The position numbers and the translations under genes were made by a program. From Lumbricus rubellus (taxonomy: Eukaryota > Annelida > Clitellata > Crassiclitellata > Lumbricidae), in assembly GCA_945859605.1 (NCBI GenBank), contig OX243822.1:6225400-6289399 (forward strand): a DNA stretch of 64,000 nucleotides, written 5' to 3'. Below the pieces are notes generated by a model. It did no database searches and was not told where the DNA came from. It was given only the letters and a program-made list of their open reading frames with translations. Of this stretch, positions 42,901 to 51,759 are shown one piece after another. Position 1 is the stretch's first letter, and each line of letters starts with the position of its first letter.

Positions 42901-44776
42901 GACCAAAGAAACCCAACTTTCTTGTTAGCACTGTTTGTTGTAGCGAGTCATTGTTTTCAATACCAATCTCTATGCGTACCCACTTATTTGTCCTTTTTTC
43001 CCATCCAAGATTTTCTCAGCATTTTCAAACTACAACCAATGATTCGCTTAGACATGTTATTTCACGGAGCCAAAGAATAAATAATACAGAGTGGAAGGGG
43101 GGCACTGGGGACTCAGAGGGTCACAGGAGGCTATGGTCCTTCCAAATCTGTGGAGGGATGGTTCCCAAAATTTGAGGATGGGATGGAGCCGCTTGTAACA
43201 TCTCCCTCCAATGTTACAAAAAATCATATCAGTAGTAAACTTCCAACCTTGGGAGATAAAATTTTGGGGACTGCACAAGGCCCCTGAGTCTACACCACCG
43301 CACCCCAAATATAACAACATAACATCAGTTAAAAAAAACTGTATATGTTCAACCAAATCGTGACTTTTATATAGGCTACTCTAGCCTACTCACCAACACC
43401 ACAAAATTTACTTATAAACTTAAATATATATCCTGATAAAACCCAATATTACAATGACCACCAATGACCGCCATCACCACAATTATGACACCACCAGTGT
43501 GAGAATTGTGAAAAATAACTGGGGGTTGGCCTATGATAAACTTGAAATTGGGGTATGAAAAACATACTTTAACATGGGGCTCTAAGAAAGACTGGGAGTT
43601 GAAACTACCCAACACCCCAGCAATTTTCACCCTGCACACCACCACGACCACCCTACCACCGCAAGGGCTTGAGGGGCGCTATATACAAGTGCACATACAA
43701 ACAAACAAACAAACAACCATTCCCACCTCAACCAACACATGTGTACATCTTTTTCATGTCTAAAAACCTGCTTTTTCTCTAGAAGGTGCATGCACTGGGT
43801 GCACTTCTGAAAGGCTCCTGCTGCAAGAAGCGCCTTACAAGTTGTCAGATACAATACAATGCAATACAATACAATACAATGCAATACAATGCAATACAAT
43901 ACAATGCTATACAATACTAACCAGCACCACATCCTTGACAAAGCCTGGCTTTGGTTTCGTCCTATCCTTCAGACTACCAATAACATGGTAGACTTGGTCG
44001 GCTGGAGGTTCAACGGGTTCTTTGTCTTCCTGCTCCTCCTCTTCCTCTTCCTCTTCATCCATCTCTTCCGCTGAGGCTCCAACGACACAACGAGACAGAT
44101 ACTGCAAAATTTTGATTTTCGTTACAGCCCTTTTGCAATTTGCATTCTTTATCATCACAGCCCATCAATCGTTTTTTGTTAATATGAGGAGATGCATGGA
44201 TAGAACCTCTGTTCGCTCCCCAAAAGTGGCTTTTATTTATGAGATATAAAGATCGAGCTGGCACGGTACCTGCACTGGGAGTCTGGGACCTAAATGGCGT
44301 GGTGTTTATTTAAACGGGATGGTGAAGGATCTCACCCGATCAATTCATTGAAAAATGAGCAAAGTCGAGGCGAAGGCCATAGACCAAAATCGCTAAATAA
44401 AATCTGAGAATATTTACACTTTGTTTTACCTTTGAGCACTGATAACAGGAAGCTAATCTAGTAATCAACAGGCCATTAGACTATCTATAGTCACTGCCTT
44501 CGGTGCCTTAACAAAATGTTCGCAATTCATAAAATCAATAATCAATGGTCACTCCAATTGATGGAATATTTGACCAACTTAATGTTGCGCTTCCCTGGAG
44601 AAGCCCAAATCCGACAGGTCCAGAAAATCAGACATCAGCCTTTAGACCTGGATGACAATATGAAACTGACAGAAATATCTTACCTTCGCCAAATTCTGAC
44701 CCACGAAGCCATCGACACAGTTGACAAATATCAACTTATTCTGAGGCTTTTCCTTAGCCTCCTGATCATCAGACAT
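25593..44776 (-). CDS. AK7: AK7, adenylate kinase 7, 17 exons
   Basis: Exons in transcript order: 44776-44684, 44101-43922, 42572-42464, 41486-41386, 39827-39720, 39265-39182, 35858-35773, 35263-35173, 34616-34539, 33901-33755, 32844-32716, 30718-30421, 29422-29156, 28696-28616, 27316-27177, 26432-26274, 25631-25593. All are GT-AG, phases agree throughout, and the total is 729 residues (human 723). Residues 1-350 form the Rossmann-like SDR part ([46 protein letters not shown]). The P-loop GPPASGKST is at 367-375. Then come [12 protein letters not shown], an acidic insert, and [12 protein letters not shown] of the kinase core, followed by a charged coiled coil and a Dpy-30 motif ([14 protein letters not shown], then RPEDGLDFL). 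The last exon codes only [14 protein letters not shown]7 interconverts ADP with ATP and AMP and is tied to motile cilia in mammals. A possible AATAAA lies about 230 bp past the stop. Introns hold at least a dozen mobile elements. Confidence 0.96.
25690..25935 (-). repeat. tRNA-derived SINE with expanded tail
   Basis: Inverted copy: TTATAGCGCCCCTTCAAG, GCTCCCGAC, ACGCCGAAGCGCTGAGCA. The tail has grown into about six units of TGTACGTGCACTTGTT. The head with the A box is mostly missing or degraded. AK7 intron 16, sense to the gene. Confidence 0.75.
26035..26262. repeat. (TG)n-rich microsatellite
   Basis: Degenerate TGTGTG repeat next to the exon 16 donor in AK7 intron 16. Several long spurious ORFs run through it on both strands. 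Confidence 0.85.
26528..26850. mobile_element. 323-bp MITE, CATAGGCGTA family
   Basis: Ends CATAGGCGTACG and CGTACGCCTATG are inverse. Flanks CCAGTAGT and GTAGTAGT match at six of eight positions. The interior has C homopolymers and AAAAAAAGGTCATCAACTTT-type units, as in the copy at 12.6 kb. AK7 intron 15. Confidence 0.78.
27449..27643 (+). mobile_element. MITE, CAGGGCTTTTTT family, with 8-bp TSD
   Basis: Nearly the same sequence as the copy at 18347, for example TTTACCATGGAGGATGGGAA. The direct repeat TTCTTAAC lies at 27441-27448 and 27644-27651. This proves mobility and the CAGGGC...CC(G)TG ends. AK7 intron 14, antisense. Confidence 0.85.
27658..27853 (-). mobile_element. MITE, CAGGGCTTTTTT family, diverged inverted copy
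   Basis: Read on the - strand it follows the same order (AGTTTTTTTAGTGTGCAAT, GTGCAGTTCTAAA, GAAGAAGCCATG). It is older than its neighbour 15 bp away, and the two form a head-to-head inverted pair. Confidence 0.7.
28015..28613. repeat. 74-bp tandem array next to an AK7 splice donor
   Basis: About eight units, period 74 bp (for example ACTTGCCTCA at 28091, 28165, 28239), with the common core CATATTCAGTGATTAGATTA. The array stops at the donor of exon 14 (last exon base 28616), so the intronic bases just after the donor GTAC come from the last unit. Confidence 0.92.
28880..29150. repeat. (ATTG)n tetranucleotide repeat
   Basis: Imperfect TGATTGAT array in AK7 intron 13, ending a few bases from the exon 13 donor. 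The same motif recurs at 33970-34480, 39470-39710, 54100-54330 and 56610-56950. Confidence 0.9.
29560..29635 (+). mobile_element. LINE 3' tail fragment
   Basis: CCGTGGCTGGACAGCTCCG, GAGCGCTCCTGAGTAG, AAAGGGGCGCTATATAAAC and a GAATGAATGA tail. AK7 intron 12. Confidence 0.6.
30160..30420. repeat. (GATA)/(GACA)/(CA)n compound microsatellite
   Basis: TAGATAGA, GACAGACA and CACACACA arrays directly against the exon 12 donor of AK7. The long ORFs through it on the - strand run on from exon 12 and are not extra coding sequence. Confidence 0.9.
30748..30975 (+). repeat. tRNA-derived SINE, full-length copy
   Basis: Head GGGGCGCGGTGGTGTAGTGG, box GGTTCGAATCC, body AATTGCTCAGCGCTTCGG, end GGGGCGCTATAACAAGTGC and ACAAACAAA. 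AK7 intron 11, antisense, 30 bp upstream of exon 12. Confidence 0.85.
31416..32282. mobile_element. 867-bp non-autonomous hAT-type element
   Basis: Ends CAGGCCCGGCCTTAGGGC and GCCCTAGGGCCGGGCCTG are inverse. The direct repeat CATAGCTT is perfect (31408-31415, 32283-32290). GGGCCCCG motifs lie inside both ends. No transposase ORF. AK7 intron 11. Confidence 0.9.
34000..34480. repeat. (TGAT)/(TGAC)n repeat
   Basis: Imperfect ATTGATTGACTGACTG array in AK7 intron 9. The 137-residue ORF through it (34114-34527, -) is only Asn/Gln/Ser repeats. Confidence 0.9.
34782..35134. mobile_element. 353-bp MITE, CAGTGGTTCCCAACC family, copy 1
   Basis: Ends CAGTGGTTCCCAACC and GGTTTGGAACCGCTG. Perfect direct repeat GCCTAGTC (34774-34781, 35135-35142). 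GGGCCAC motifs inside both ends. AK7 intron 8. Confidence 0.9.
36186..38570 (-). mobile_element. CR1-like LINE with intact reverse-transcriptase ORF
   Basis: The frame is open from about 38570 to a TAA at 36286, about 760 codons. It starts inside the endonuclease domain ([26 protein letters not shown]). A linker follows, then the complete reverse transcriptase: [23 protein letters not shown] fingers, [32 protein letters not shown], catalytic FADDTK, and a C-terminal thumb. The 3' UTR ends in (ATGTT)n at 36195-36220. The 5' part of the element is gone. It lies in AK7 intron 6 in sense orientation. The unbroken frame indicates recent insertion. There is no clear target duplication. Confidence 0.93.
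39470..39715. repeat. (TGAT)n repeat
   Basis: Imperfect ATTGATTGATTGA array in AK7 intron 5, ending close to the exon 5 donor. Confidence 0.88.
39840..40200 (-). mobile_element. (ATT)n repeat and LINE-like fragment
   Basis: A (TTA)n run at 39840-39938 is followed by ATAGTGCACCTTCAAGG, GAAGCGCTCCCAGTCC and GGAAGCCCATTCCAGG. This resembles the inverted 3' end of the LINE at 20.3 kb, probably a diverged relative. Confidence 0.5.
40600..40995. repeat. Segmental tandem duplication, about 190-bp period
   Basis: The block containing CATACAGAGATGGAAAGATA, CAGCCAGCAAGACAG and GAAACATCCACAAACACAAA occurs at about 40665-40800 and again at 40853-40970 with few changes. AK7 intron 4. Confidence 0.75.
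41015..41160 (+). mobile_element. LINE 3' end fragment
   Basis: GGTCCCTCTCTTTGGAATAC and TTTCTTGTCTCAAAAACCTA resemble the SLWN...[10 protein letters not shown] end of the LINE ORF at 20.3 kb. It stops where the next MITE begins. Confidence 0.55.
41163..41306 (+). mobile_element. MITE, CAGGGTGAGAATTG family, copy 2
   Basis: Starts CAGGGTGAGAATTGCC, ends CACAATTCTCATACTGG. The interior AGAGCCCCATGTTAAAGT is shared with the 42.0- and 43.5-kb copies. AK7 intron 4. Confidence 0.78.
41583..41766 (-). mobile_element. 184-bp hAT-type MITE with 8-bp TSD
   Basis: Inverted copy of the element at 11197-11382. Perfect direct repeat CTTAGAGG (41575-41582, 41767-41774). Ends CAGTGCTAAAA and TTTAAGCCCTG. 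AK7 intron 3. Confidence 0.88.
41992..42140 (+). mobile_element. MITE, CAGGGTGAGAATTG family, copy 3
   Basis: Ends CAGGGTGAGAATTGCC and ACAATTTTTACACTG. Flanks CATAACTA and CATAACCA match at seven of eight bases. AK7 intron 3. Confidence 0.8.
42147..42289. mobile_element. 143-bp MITE with 8-bp TSD, abutting copy 3
   Basis: Ends CAGTAGTGTAGTCC and ACTACACCACTG. Perfect direct repeat TGCATAAC (42139-42146, 42290-42297). The left repeat includes the last two bases of the neighbouring MITE, so this element arrived later. Confidence 0.85.
42685..42906 (-). mobile_element. C-terminal fragment of a LINE ORF
   Basis: Reads [20 protein letters not shown] and then [13 protein letters not shown], the C-terminal ending seen in several LINE reverse-transcriptase proteins. 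Similar in plan to the fragment at 15.4 kb but not the same family. AK7 intron 2. Confidence 0.65.
43495..43634 (-). mobile_element. MITE, CAGGGTGAGAATTG family, copy 4
   Basis: Ends CAGTGTGAGAATTGTG and AATTTTCACCCTG. Flanks GACACCAC and CACACCAC match at seven of eight. Inverse orientation to copies 1-3. AK7 intron 2. Confidence 0.8.
43664..43715 (+). repeat. SINE 3' end fragment
   Basis: GCTTGAGGGGCGCTATATAC, AAGTGCACATACAAAC and ACAAACAAAC tail only. Confidence 0.7.
43745..43918 (+). mobile_element. LINE 3' end fragment with (ACAAT)n tail
   Basis: TTTTTCATGTCTAAAAACCT, GCACTGGGTGCACTTCTGAA, GCAAGAAGCGCCTTACAAG and an (ATACA)n tail that reaches the exon 2 donor of AK7. Same family as 20.3 kb. 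Confidence 0.8.
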
Positions 44777-45063
44777 GGTTTAAATAATAATAACGATCTA
44801 TTACGTTTATATTAAAATTATTTAATCAAATTTCGCTCAGAAATGAGGAAAACGCCACTCCCATCGTCCGTTACGACATTTCAAGATGGCGCTTCATTAA
44901 TCCACAACTTGTGTAGCGCTAGCATTCAGGCAGAACGCAGACAACATTGCACCACAGTATAGATAACAAACAGTAAGTCGAATCCCGGTTCCTGCGCCAG
45001 TGAAATGTGTAGCTGATATAAATTATTAGAGAATTCGCCATTTAAAAAAACCGTTTCTAGACG

Positions 45064-46686
45064 CAGGGCCGGATTAACCAGTATGCCATGTCTGCCATGG
45101 CGGCGGGCCCCCCGTCGTCAGAGGGCCCCCCGCCTCTGCAAAAAATAATTTTTATTGTGCATTTTCCCATTTATTCAAATTTGCTTCAAGGACAGTGTGT
45201 ACATTTTGCGTCCATTGGTCATTGTTTTCTTCCTAGGGCGAAAAACAATTTTATTTATGTTGGCCTCTATGTTTGTGCCAGCTCTGATTTATGATTTTGT
45301 CGGTATTGCATTTGGCCTACTTTTAGAAGAGATAGGCCAGAGTTACAGACAGGCGGACAGAGAGGGAGAGATCGGCCTTCTAAGAAGAGTCAGACATACA
45401 TGTAGACGAACAGACAGACGTAGACAAAGTAGAGATTCAGTTGAACTCTGTAATTGGTCTGCACATTCATGCGCAAGGTGTATCATGTTATCTTTGGCTC
45501 AGTCTTACAAGGGCAATCTATAATAATTATGTCAAAGAGGAATGCTATTAGACTACATGGATGCGTGGATCACGGCCATCTCAATTGAGTGTGGATGCAG
45601 AGAGGGGAAGAGTGAACTGTAAATTGTCATTTGTCAGTGCCTCTGAACTTTTCACCCACTTTCGTATAACTAGAACTCCGTATTAGGCCTATATGTTTCA
45701 CGCACTCCCTGCATGCCACGGTGACTCATTTGACACCTGGGAGCCTGAGGGAGGGACGATCCTGAAGAGGGGAGAGGAAATTATCGCTGAAAGTTGTGCA
45801 CCCAAGGCAGAGGCGTAGTCACTCTACCTTTAGGAAAGAACCGCTAATAGTATCAAAATGGCGCCAATTGAAATTATGTTTCTCTGTCTAAAGCCGACCA
45901 AAGCTGGCTCTGACTTGTAGGATGATAAATTGGGCGAATCATGGATGCCCGAGATCATACTCTATGCATACGGGCTTGCATTCCACTGAAAATCACAACT
46001 ACTGTAAACTGGTCAATAACAGATTATATTTTGCCAAACCCGTAGGCCCGTAGTGGAGGTGGTGACCTCGTCTTCTGAGGAGGAATGTGACCTGCAGTAT
46101 ATCATAATATCAACCTATAGCCTACGACAGCTGTGAAATATAATATATAATGGTACGTAGTGTGTCCGAGTGGAAGTCTAGATCAGTTTAGGCTACATGG
46201 AGACCCGAGCGTGGGGCTTCTATTGCGGTCAGCGGTGGTGTTGGTGTCCACGACCCGAGTTTACAAGTCTACAGAGGATTTAATAAACGCGAAACTCTGA
46301 TCATGCTAGGCGTCTGCTATAGGGAAGGCCTAAAATAAATGTAAGTTGTCGAGGTGGTTAAAAGCTGAGCCTTCTTCAGTTTGGTTTCTCAACATGAATG
46401 CGTAACAAATTCCGATACTGGAAATGTCGGCATTTGTGATGATGAGCAAGCAGTAAGAAAAACCTTCAGCTGCTGCGAAAAGATGGCGAGCTCTCCTGGG
46501 TCAATCGAATCATGTAGGCCTACGTAGGCCTATATAAAGGTATGGCTGCAGATTATTAATATTATGGCTTCCCTGCTATTTGTTTGTCTCAATGGGCCCG
46601 TGGAGTGTGGTGACGGAAGGTAATGGTAAATTAGGGGCCCCCTGAAAATATGGCGGCGGGCCCCCCGAGGGGTTAATCCGGGCCTG
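45064..46686. mobile_element. 1.6-kb non-autonomous hAT-type element upstream of AK7
   Basis: Ends CAGGGCCGGATTAACC and GGTTAATCCGGGCCTG are inverse (one mismatch). Perfect direct repeat TCTAGACG (45056-45063, 46687-46694). GGCGGGCCCCCCG motifs lie inside both ends. No transposase ORF recognised. It starts 288 bp upstream of the AK7 start codon. Confidence 0.9.
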
Positions 46687-49117
46687 TCTAGACGGTTTCT
46701 ACATTAGGCCTATCCGCTATTATAGGCTAACGATAGGCTACTGCTTCTTATTTGAGAAATGACTAGGCTATAGTTTACAAAGGCTAACTCAATTTCTTTT
46801 TAACATTTTCTTTTTACATAACAAAATAAACCATGTATGAAAATTTTTATTATAAATTATTATGCGGTTATATCTTGTACATTGTTGGGAACAATAAATT
46901 TGATATGATTTGAATCATGTGATCCAAGGATGCAGCAGGCCTACCCTGCAGAAAAGTGAGTAAAGTTTCTTGGTTCCTTTTGCTTGTCCTACAGCTATGA
47001 AGATGTGGTGGGCCCAGTGATCTGGAGCTACCCTCCTTTAGAACTACGCCTACACTATCTATCAGCAGGCCCTATCCATCCTCATGGCTCTCACAAAATT
47101 GAACACTTTTTTAGGCACACTGACCTTTCCATGATAGAAAAGCAACAATTAAATGTCACTTTATTAAAGAACCAAACATAGCTTAGAAACTATCTTCCAG
47201 AGCGCATTAGAAACGAAACATGTAACAAAGCAAAGCAGGTTAAACACAGTTTAATCAGTAAACTGTACTCTTCCAAGTTCCAGGAAACAACCATGCATGG
47301 CATGCAGTATCAGTATATGCATTGTGCATTGTGCACAGTCAACAGATCTTAATACTGTGGGCCTACGTAGCTTCATTCAGCAGCAATTTAAAGTTTACAG
47401 ATTTGCGAATAGCCCTGTGAGTGAAGGACTTGTTGCTAAAGGTCCCTAGACTCAATACACAGTAACCGTTTCTGAGACAGCACAAAATATCTACATATAA
47501 ACTAATGCCAGTGCGTTCCATCATTATAGTTATAGTATCGGTTGACACTATTTTAAAGGTGTTTAACTACTTACACAGTAACCGTCTCGAACCCATACTA
47601 TACACATTACAAGGCGAGCACTCCAACCAATCAGCCACTATTTTCCTATCATGAGAAGTCAGCTTCACCGTGCCATCTATACCTGACTTGAAATATTAAT
47701 CGTACATTGCGTTCAATCCTTACATATCTTTGGATGGCACCGTTTTAAAGGTGTCTAACTGTCATTGTGAATTAAGGACCTTGCTTAAGGCTCCTACACA
47801 GTAACCGTTACAATGGTGTAGACAGGAGGATAAAACAGGACGATCTGCTCTAAGCAATCCTATACAATTTCCAACCATTCATTTAGACCGAGCGTTAAAA
47901 ATATTTTCACTGCAATACCTCCGAAAAACTGATGACAGTTAGACACCTTTAAAACGTTGGACAGCACTGCCTTAGGGCCTTCCTTGTTGCCATCCGATTA
48001 TGTGAAGCATTTTGTACTTTGACTATTTGTTAATGGTTGATGGTTACAATAAATTGAATTGAATTTAAAGTTTCTTTTATCGAAAATTAGTCTCAGAAAT
48101 ACAAAGAAATCACAAAAACAGTTACCAAAATTATGGAAGACTAGAAAATAAAAATATTGGTGTACGCCCTTGGTCGAAATATAATGTATAGGCCTAATCA
48201 GAATGCCAAAAGAGAATAGGTAGGCCTATAATGGCAGAATGCCAATGGAGAATAAAATAAGCCACAAGAAAATATCAACAGACAATAGGAAACAACAGAA
48301 TGTTAAATACCAAAACGACAGAGGAAGTCTAAGAGTGCAGAAAAACGACAAGAATAACAAAACATCAAAAGTCGGCAGGATTAATTCCAAAATCAAACAG
48401 ATATAGGCCAGAAAGTGCGAACAAACAACAACACAGAATCTCAAGATGCTCAACAACGATTATTGCTGATTATTTCGCGAGTGCTCTAGTCGCTTCTGAC
48501 TTCAGCCAATGTCTCGCATCCTCTTCCGCATTGTGCAGGGCCCGCAGGCCGCCGCTGAATTTTGTCCTTGGGCACACGTTGACGATATGCTCCATGGATT
48601 GCACGTGTCCTCATGATGATGATAGTTAGACACCTTTAAAACAGTATCGCCCAACGTTATATCAGGATGGAACACAACAACAACATGACTTACTGATCAA
48701 GTTGGGTACAAAAAACACTTTCTAAAGTGAAATTAAGTTTCAGCAATACGGCTCAACAGCCAGGACAAGTCAGATCAATCATCCATCAATAATAAACCTA
48801 ACAAAATCCAGACTTTCCGCCTTAATTAATCGAAGCATAGGCCTAGTCATCAATATTACATATTATTATTTATTAGGAGAATTTATATAGCGCCCGAGTA
48901 TATCCATCCAAAAGCCCTCCCAATCCAAACCCATTTTATCACACACGTTAAGCAATTACTGTGAATGAAGGACTTGTTTCTAAAAGTTCCTACACAGTTA
49001 CTGTAACCGTTTCAAACTATAAGAATTTCTATAAATCAATCAAAACTCAAAAGTCGTGTCCGACCCTTTTATAGTATTGATTGACACCGCGTTAAAGGTG
49101 TCATGGACAATTGTCTT
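46687..49117. other. Intergenic DNA with a dispersed repeat cluster
   Basis: No gene. A repeat family recurs: TAGACACCTTTAAAAC or its inverse near 47555, 47735, 47940, 48630 and 49090, often with CTACACAGTAACCGTT (47440, 47570, 47800, 48990). An open frame at 46984-47181 preceded by TCCTACAG is unidentified. Confidence 0.55.
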
Positions 49118-49590
49118 CTTATCTTATCTTATCTGACAATTTATAAAGCGCTTCTTGCAGCAAGAGCCTTTCAGAAGCGCTCCCAGTGCGTTCATCTCCG
49201 AGAAAAAAGGCAAGTTTTTAGACGAGAGAAAGACGAGGATGCACTACCAGAGAGGATGGCAGAGCGAACTGATGGGGGAAGCCCATTCCATAGGGAGGGA
49301 CCAATGCAGGCAAATGATCTGGATTGCGCCATGGCGGTCCTGACTCGCGGGACAAAGAGGTCAAGCCGATCAGAGGACCTAAGAGGATGCAGCGAAGTGG
49401 CAGAAAGGGGGCGAAGTATCTGATCACACAGATACTTCGGAGCAAGACCCATTTGAGACTTGATGACCAAAATTAGGACCTTAAATTGTATACGGGTCAA
49501 GAATGGAAGCCAGTGAAGTTGTTCAGTCATGAATGAAGAAATGTGGGAGAATCGAGGAAGGCGGGCAATGAGCCTAGCGGTGAAACAAAA
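49118..49590 (-). mobile_element. CR1/L2-like LINE, 3' fragment
   Basis: Encodes ARLIARLPRFSHISSFMTEQ through GLPPSVRSAI to a stop near 49192, nearly identical to the C-terminus of the LINE at 20.3 kb. Tail (TCTTA)n at 49118-49133. The preceding stretch (49591-49788) is not LINE sequence. Confidence 0.88.
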
Positions 49591-50387
49591 AAGTCTTAAG
49601 GAGCTTGTAGAACACTGACGAGTCGACCCTAGGCAGCATATATAATTATATAATATATATATAGACACACACACAGTATATATATGCATACATATAATAT
49701 GCTCAATATTATGCATAATATGTATATAATTATATATAATATGTATACATAATCGTGAAGGCTGACAACTCAATCCCAAGTAAGTCAAACGCTAAGAAGT
49801 AAAACACGGAAAAAATCAACTAAGCACAATGAAAAAATGAACAACTTCATCATCAGTCTTTCGGTATGAACAATGATGAACGCCAACTGGGCAAAATTTA
49901 AAAAAAAATGTTTAACAAATTTCATTTAAAAAATGACTATGTGCGCTGGCACTCTACACAAAGATGGTTGCGTACAAATCTAACAACAAGAAATGATAAC
50001 ATTCAACACAGCAGGCGGTCCAAACAAAAAAAATATGCAGATAAAGACAGAAAAGAAATATAAAGATAAAAAAGTGAGAAATTGTAATTTGTAACTGAAA
50101 ATTTATATAGCACCACCACTACAAGAGATACTCAACAGAACACTTTCGAAACCTAAACGAATGAAACACGGTTGAAAACGTGCAGTAATTACGTGTTCTT
50201 ACAAAAACGCTAGATTTGCGTAATATAACAAGAGCGTAAGAAAACCAGAAATTGTTCATGAAATTCAGTGTCGACAGCGTTTAGAGCGGCAAATCTCTAA
50301 CTTCTATCAAGCATGATGCATCAAACAAAAGCAGTCCAAAATATTCAGCATGCTCAAACCCACAATTGTTAGGCGATAGCTCTAGTG
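49591..50387. other. AT-rich intergenic stretch
   Basis: TA-rich runs at 49635-49750; nothing else recognised. Confidence 0.5.
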
Positions 50388-50731
50388 CAGTGGTTCCCAA
50401 CCCGTGGCCCGTGGGCCAAAAGTGGTCCGTCAGGCCTCAAAAATGGCCCCCATCTCTCAAAGATTTTTTTAAAAATCATGATAAAATTGGCAATTTGGAC
50501 AGGATAGAACACATAATTATTTTATATTGCTAATTAGTCTAATGTTAAGTCTATAAATAACATAAAACATTCTATTTTTAATAAATTACAACAATTTTAT
50601 AAGCTTTTACTTAATTAAATTTTAGACCTGTGGCCCCCTAATGTCCTTCAACTGAGAAAAAGTGGCCCTCGTGTCCTCCAAGTAAGAAAAGGTGGCCCCA
50701 AAAAAGTTTTTAAAAGCGTTTGGAACCACTG
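50388..50731. mobile_element. 344-bp MITE, CAGTGGTTCCCAACC family, copy 2
   Basis: Ends CAGTGGTTCCCAACC and GTTTGGAACCACTG. Perfect direct repeat CTCTAGTG (50380-50387, 50732-50739). GGCCC motifs near both ends. Confidence 0.9.
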
Positions 50732-50800
50732 CTCTAGTGCACTAATTTGAAATCACCATCAGCACAGAGGAAATGGGTGCATTTTCCACATCAACCAACA

Positions 50801-51022
50801 TGTTTGTATGCGCACTTGTTATAGCGCCCCTTCAAGCTTTCTACTCAGAGGCGCTCCCGACTACAGAGCGGACACTGCATCGGGGTTTCACGCCGAAGCG
50901 CTGAGCAATTGCAAGTGAAGGACTTGCCCAAGGTCCCTACGAAGTGGCTTGAGGTGGGATTCGAACCTGCAACCTTCCGACTGCAAGGCAACGAACATAC
51001 CCACTATACCACCGCCCCCCAC
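50801..51022 (-). repeat. tRNA-derived SINE, full-length inverted copy
   Basis: TTATAGCGCCCCTTCAAGC, CACGCCGAAGCGCTGAGCA, GGATTCGAACC (B box inverse) and ACCACCGCCCCCCAC at the head. Confidence 0.82.
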
Positions 51023-51275
51023 ATGCTGTCAAGTCTGTTAGCGTACAACGAACAGTTGTCAGGTTGGTGTATTTCTGCAGTCATGTGTGAGGATTAAACT
51101 AAAATGTCTTTCAATACCATGATGACTAGGATGCATTAACGAACAATACTGTTACCATACTCTGCAGAATTAGACATTTATATAGCTCCATTTCTATTGA
51201 GTTCAACACAACTGACACAGCAAACAGACAAAACAGAAACTGACCAATTTACAGTCCTGACAAAACAAATCTACA

Positions 51276-51532
51276 GGGTGGGCCAAAAAAGTAATCCCCT
51301 ACGATGTTTGGTCAATATCTTGGCCAAAATAGGAATTTTCAACGGGCTTGAAGGTTATTCATATCTACGTACAATAGCCAAATTTCATCACCATATGTGA
51401 AACAGAACAAAAGTTATATCACTTTTATCTTCAAGCCCGTAAAACTGGATTTGAAAAATTCCTATTTTTGGCCAAGATATTGACAAAAAACCGTAGGGGA
51501 TTACTTTTTTATGGCCCACCCTGCATACGGAC
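51276..51532. mobile_element. 257-bp MITE with mariner-type ends
   Basis: Ends CAGGGTGGGCCAAAAAAGTA and GGCCCACCCTG form an inverted repeat of about 30 bp. TA precedes the left end, but CA follows the right end, so the TA duplication is not intact. Most of the body is also palindromic. Confidence 0.8.
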
Positions 51533-51759
51533 AACTGAAATTTATGCAAAAATCTTGAAGATTTCTTCTGTACAAGATACGCTGCTGACGAACAATGTAA
51601 AAGTTTTTCTGCATGCAACGAAGTTCTTCACGTAAGTGTTCACAGTTCTGCTAGGCATATTTAAACATCGTTCAGCAGTAAATTGGAAGCCCTGTAAAAT
51701 CAAATCATCTCTTGATGCGGAACAATCATTCGATTGACTAATCTAATCATCTAATAATC

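Noticed and set aside
46984..47181. Possible exon after TCCTACAG
   Set aside because: 66 residues without recognisable family, no partner exons seen, no clear donor; kept as unidentified sequence.
49103..49423. 106-residue + strand ORF
   Set aside because: Antisense of the LINE fragment at 49118-49590.
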